Shown piece after piece: positions 62,199-64,000 of a stretch of DNA of 64,000 bases. This stretch comes from an uncultured Coprococcus sp. (GTDB lineage Bacteria > Bacillota > Clostridia > Lachnospirales > Lachnospiraceae), in assembly GCA_934277375.1 (NCBI GenBank), contig CAKQTZ010000007.1, forward strand, positions 62,001 through 126,000, in the 5' to 3' direction. Numbering within the stretch: position 1 is the stretch's first letter; every line of letters starts with the position of its first letter. Both the position numbers and the translations under genes were made by a program. The notes below the pieces were generated by a model. That model did not search any database and was not told where the DNA came from. It was given only the letters and a program-made list of their open reading frames with translations.

Positions 62199-64000
62199 TT
62201 ATTTGATAGTTACTTTGAACTTTTCTATCTGCTTTCTATCTCTTATGAGCTGCTGTACCCTTGTCATGTCATTCTCACTCTCCAGTTGTTTCTTTATGCT
62301 GGCAAGTTTTATCTTCCTGACCACGTCCGTTATGGCACCGTTCACCTCATCTTCAGTCATATCTATTGACAGATCTGTCTGGAGCATTCCAGCCACGAGC
62401 CTTTGTTCCTCGACATCCTGAAATGTATTGACTATGACTGCAGGCTCTACCTTGTGTGTCTCTCTGTACTGGCTGAACAGTTTTTCTGCAACTGTCCTGA
62501 ATACTCCGGGTTCAAAATCTTCTTCGCTTATGACCCCATCCAGCCTGGAAAACAACGCCGGCTCATTCACCAGCCATGTCAGAAGAAGCTTGGCTGTTTT
62601 GTTGCCATTTGCACCTCTGTCCTGTGAACCTGCAGGGTTTTCTGTACCACCTGGCATATAAACATCCATATCCTGTGGATCACCGCGCCTTCTCTCTTCA
62701 AGCCGCCGTTCTTCCCTCTCCACAACCTCTGGTCTCGAAGCGCCTGACACGCCATACTCATGAACCTTCTCAGCAAGGGCATCCCTGTTTATCGCATATG
62801 TGTTAGCTATCGAATCTATATAATTATTTCTCTCAAGAACATCATCTATATACGACAGCTCCCGGGCCACCTGATTCTGGAACTTGGTCCGCTCACCGGG
62901 ATCATTCTGGTCATATTCCTCAGAATATATTCTCGCCAGAAACATCATTCCACTCTCAGACTTCTTTATGCGCTCCTCAAATGCCTCGCTGCCCAGGTTC
63001 CGGATAAATTCATCCGGATCCTTATACGGTCTCATATTTATAACCCTTGCTCCGACTCCGACTTCGCGCAGTATGGCAATGACTTTCTTTGTGGCAGCAA
63101 CACCAGCTCCATCGCTGTCATATGCCAGATACACTTCATCCGCATACCTCTTGATTATACCCGCATGGCCAAATGTAAATGCCGTTCCAAGGGAGGCAAC
63201 CGCATTGTCAAAGCCTGCCTGATGCATGGATATAACATCCATATATCCCTCGCAGCATATAAAGCCTTTGCGTCTGCTCCGCCTTGCTATATTCATCGCA
63301 AACAGCGTGTGGCTCTTGTCGAACACTGCAGTATCACTCGTATTTATATACTTAGGCTTTCCGTCTCCCAGCACTCGGCCGCCAAAGGCTATAACTTTGC
63401 CATTGATGTCAAGGATCGGGATCATCGCCCTGTTCCAGAACTTGTCCACACCGCCTTCTTTCTCCGATATGTCCACAAGTCCGGAGCCCTTTAGCTGATC
63501 ATCCGTATATCCCTTGCTTCTCAGATATCTGTACAAATCATCCCTGTATATATCAGCATATCCCAGAGCAAATTTATTTATAGTCTCATCGGTGAGCCCT
63601 CTTGTATCTCTGAAATACTCATATGCCTTCTCACCGTGTTTGCTATGTTTTAATATATAATGGAAATATGCCGCAGCGGCTTTATTCATCTCCCTGAGAG
63701 TTATCTTATACTGTTCCCTGGATCTCTCCTGCGCACTCATGGACTTCTCCGGAAGCTGGATACCCGCTCTCTCGGCAAGTCTCTCCACAGCCTCCGGGAA
63801 GTTAAGATTTTCATATTCCATGACAAATGTAAACACATTGCCTCCGACTCCACAGCCGAAGCAGTGATACATCTGCTTATCTCTGTTTACCTTAAATGAC
63901 GGAGTCTTTTCGTGATGAAATGGGCAGCACGCTTCATAGTTGTTTCCCTTTTTCTTCAGGCTCGCATAACTCCCAATGACATCCACGATATCGTTGCGGG
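62199..64000 (-). CDS. dnaG: DNA primase (5' end cut by window edge)
   Basis: Replication primase with about 600 residues present; the first dozen or so codons lie beyond base 64000 (the visible text begins [18 protein letters not shown]). The zinc-binding domain has [12 protein letters not shown] and CFGCGVGG (C-H-C-C). The RNA polymerase domain holds the Toprim motifs [12 protein letters not shown] (acidic Glu) and [10 protein letters not shown] (DxD-type). The C-terminal helicase-binding domain follows a basic linker ([13 protein letters not shown]). First gene of the dnaG-rpoD operon. Confidence 0.97.
   Translation of the reverse strand, partial: RNDIVDVIGSYASLKKKGNNYEACCPFHHEKTPSFKVNRDKQMYHCFGCGVGGNVFTFVMEYENLNFPEAVERLAERAGIQLPEKSMSAQERSREQYKITLREMNKAAAAYFHYILKHSKHGEKAYEYFRDTRGLTDETINKFALGYADIYRDDLYRYLRSKGYTDDQLKGSGLVDISEKEGGVDKFWNRAMIPILDINGKVIAFGGRVLGDGKPKYINTSDTAVFDKSHTLFAMNIARRSRRKGFICCEGYMDVISMHQAGFDNAVASLGTAFTFGHAGIIKRYADEVYLAYDSDGAGVAATKKVIAILREVGVGARVINMRPYKDPDEFIRNLGSEAFEERIKKSESGMMFLARIYSEEYDQNDPGERTKFQNQVARELSYIDDVLERNNYIDSIANTYAINRDALAEKVHEYGVSGASRPEVVEREERRLEERRRGDPQDMDVYMPGGTENPAGSQDRGANGNKTAKLLLTWLVNEPALFSRLDGVISEEDFEPGVFRTVAEKLFSQYRETHKVEPAVIVNTFQDVEEQRLVAGMLQTDLSIDMTEDEVNGAITDVVRKIKLASIKKQLESENDMTRVQQLIRDRKQIEKFKVTIK

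Overview
The window reads as chromosomal DNA of a low-to-mid GC Firmicute, most likely a gut Lachnospiraceae (Coprococcus/Roseburia-like). This is inferred from the gene families (DUF4317, a PspA/SPFH pair, a DivIVA-like coiled-coil protein, Rpn-family nuclease, LTA synthase), strong Shine-Dalgarno sites, a T-box leader and a dnaG-rpoD-trmK order. Both ends cut genes: leuS at the left (N-terminal half present) and dnaG at the right (first few codons missing).

Layout. 1-4140: housekeeping (leuS, Nudix hydrolase, methyltransferase, hslO). 4160-10490: an AT-rich accessory block holding a three-gene ABC exporter (minus strand) divergent from an agr-type quorum-sensing set (histidine kinase, LytTR regulator, AgrB peptidase). 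Two 21-bp direct repeats, a likely LytTR operator, lie between them. No agrD propeptide gene is visible, and a decayed IS200-type transposase abuts the agrB stop. 10900-14330: an Rpn-type nuclease with in-frame tandem repeats, then typA. 14330-22810: a seven-gene cluster made of a MacB-like permease, a CARDB-type surface protein, an ATPase, a large FtsX permease, a sensor kinase, a response regulator and a lipoprotein. 22860-30730: a small conserved protein, a 208-bp long-hairpin element, aspS with a T-box, a YccF protein, dus, an SNF symporter, a PHP phosphoesterase and a GNAT-signal peptidase I fusion. 30780-36400: an 87-bp tandem duplication, guaB, LTA synthase, two duplicated tRNA-Gly genes, a FeoB-associated/HMA fusion and a Fur-family regulator. 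36450-47030: a large two-component system, DUF4317, CorA, an SSS symporter, a Ca2+/Na+ exchanger, shikimate kinase, an Lrp/AsnC regulator and an AEC carrier. 47180-48000: a seven-tRNA array (Pro, Gly, Arg, His, Gln, Lys, Leu). 48100-57240: an acidic membrane protein, PcrA-type helicase, SPFH + PspA, a coiled-coil protein, and a phosphotransferase/class I amidotransferase pair. 57260-64000: nitroreductase, papain-like peptidase, RNase P RNA, a nucleoside-kinase-like protein, trmK, rpoD and dnaG.

Most noteworthy: (1) the pair at 54101-57169, whose architecture matches the L-glutamine kinase and gamma-glutamyl-CDP-amidate hydrolase of Campylobacter phosphoramidate biosynthesis; (2) the agrD-less agr-like locus facing an ABC exporter across a repeat operator; (3) the GNAT-signal peptidase fusion; (4) the 208-bp hairpin element and the 87-bp tandem duplication. 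All functional statements rest on motif reading by eye; no database search was run.
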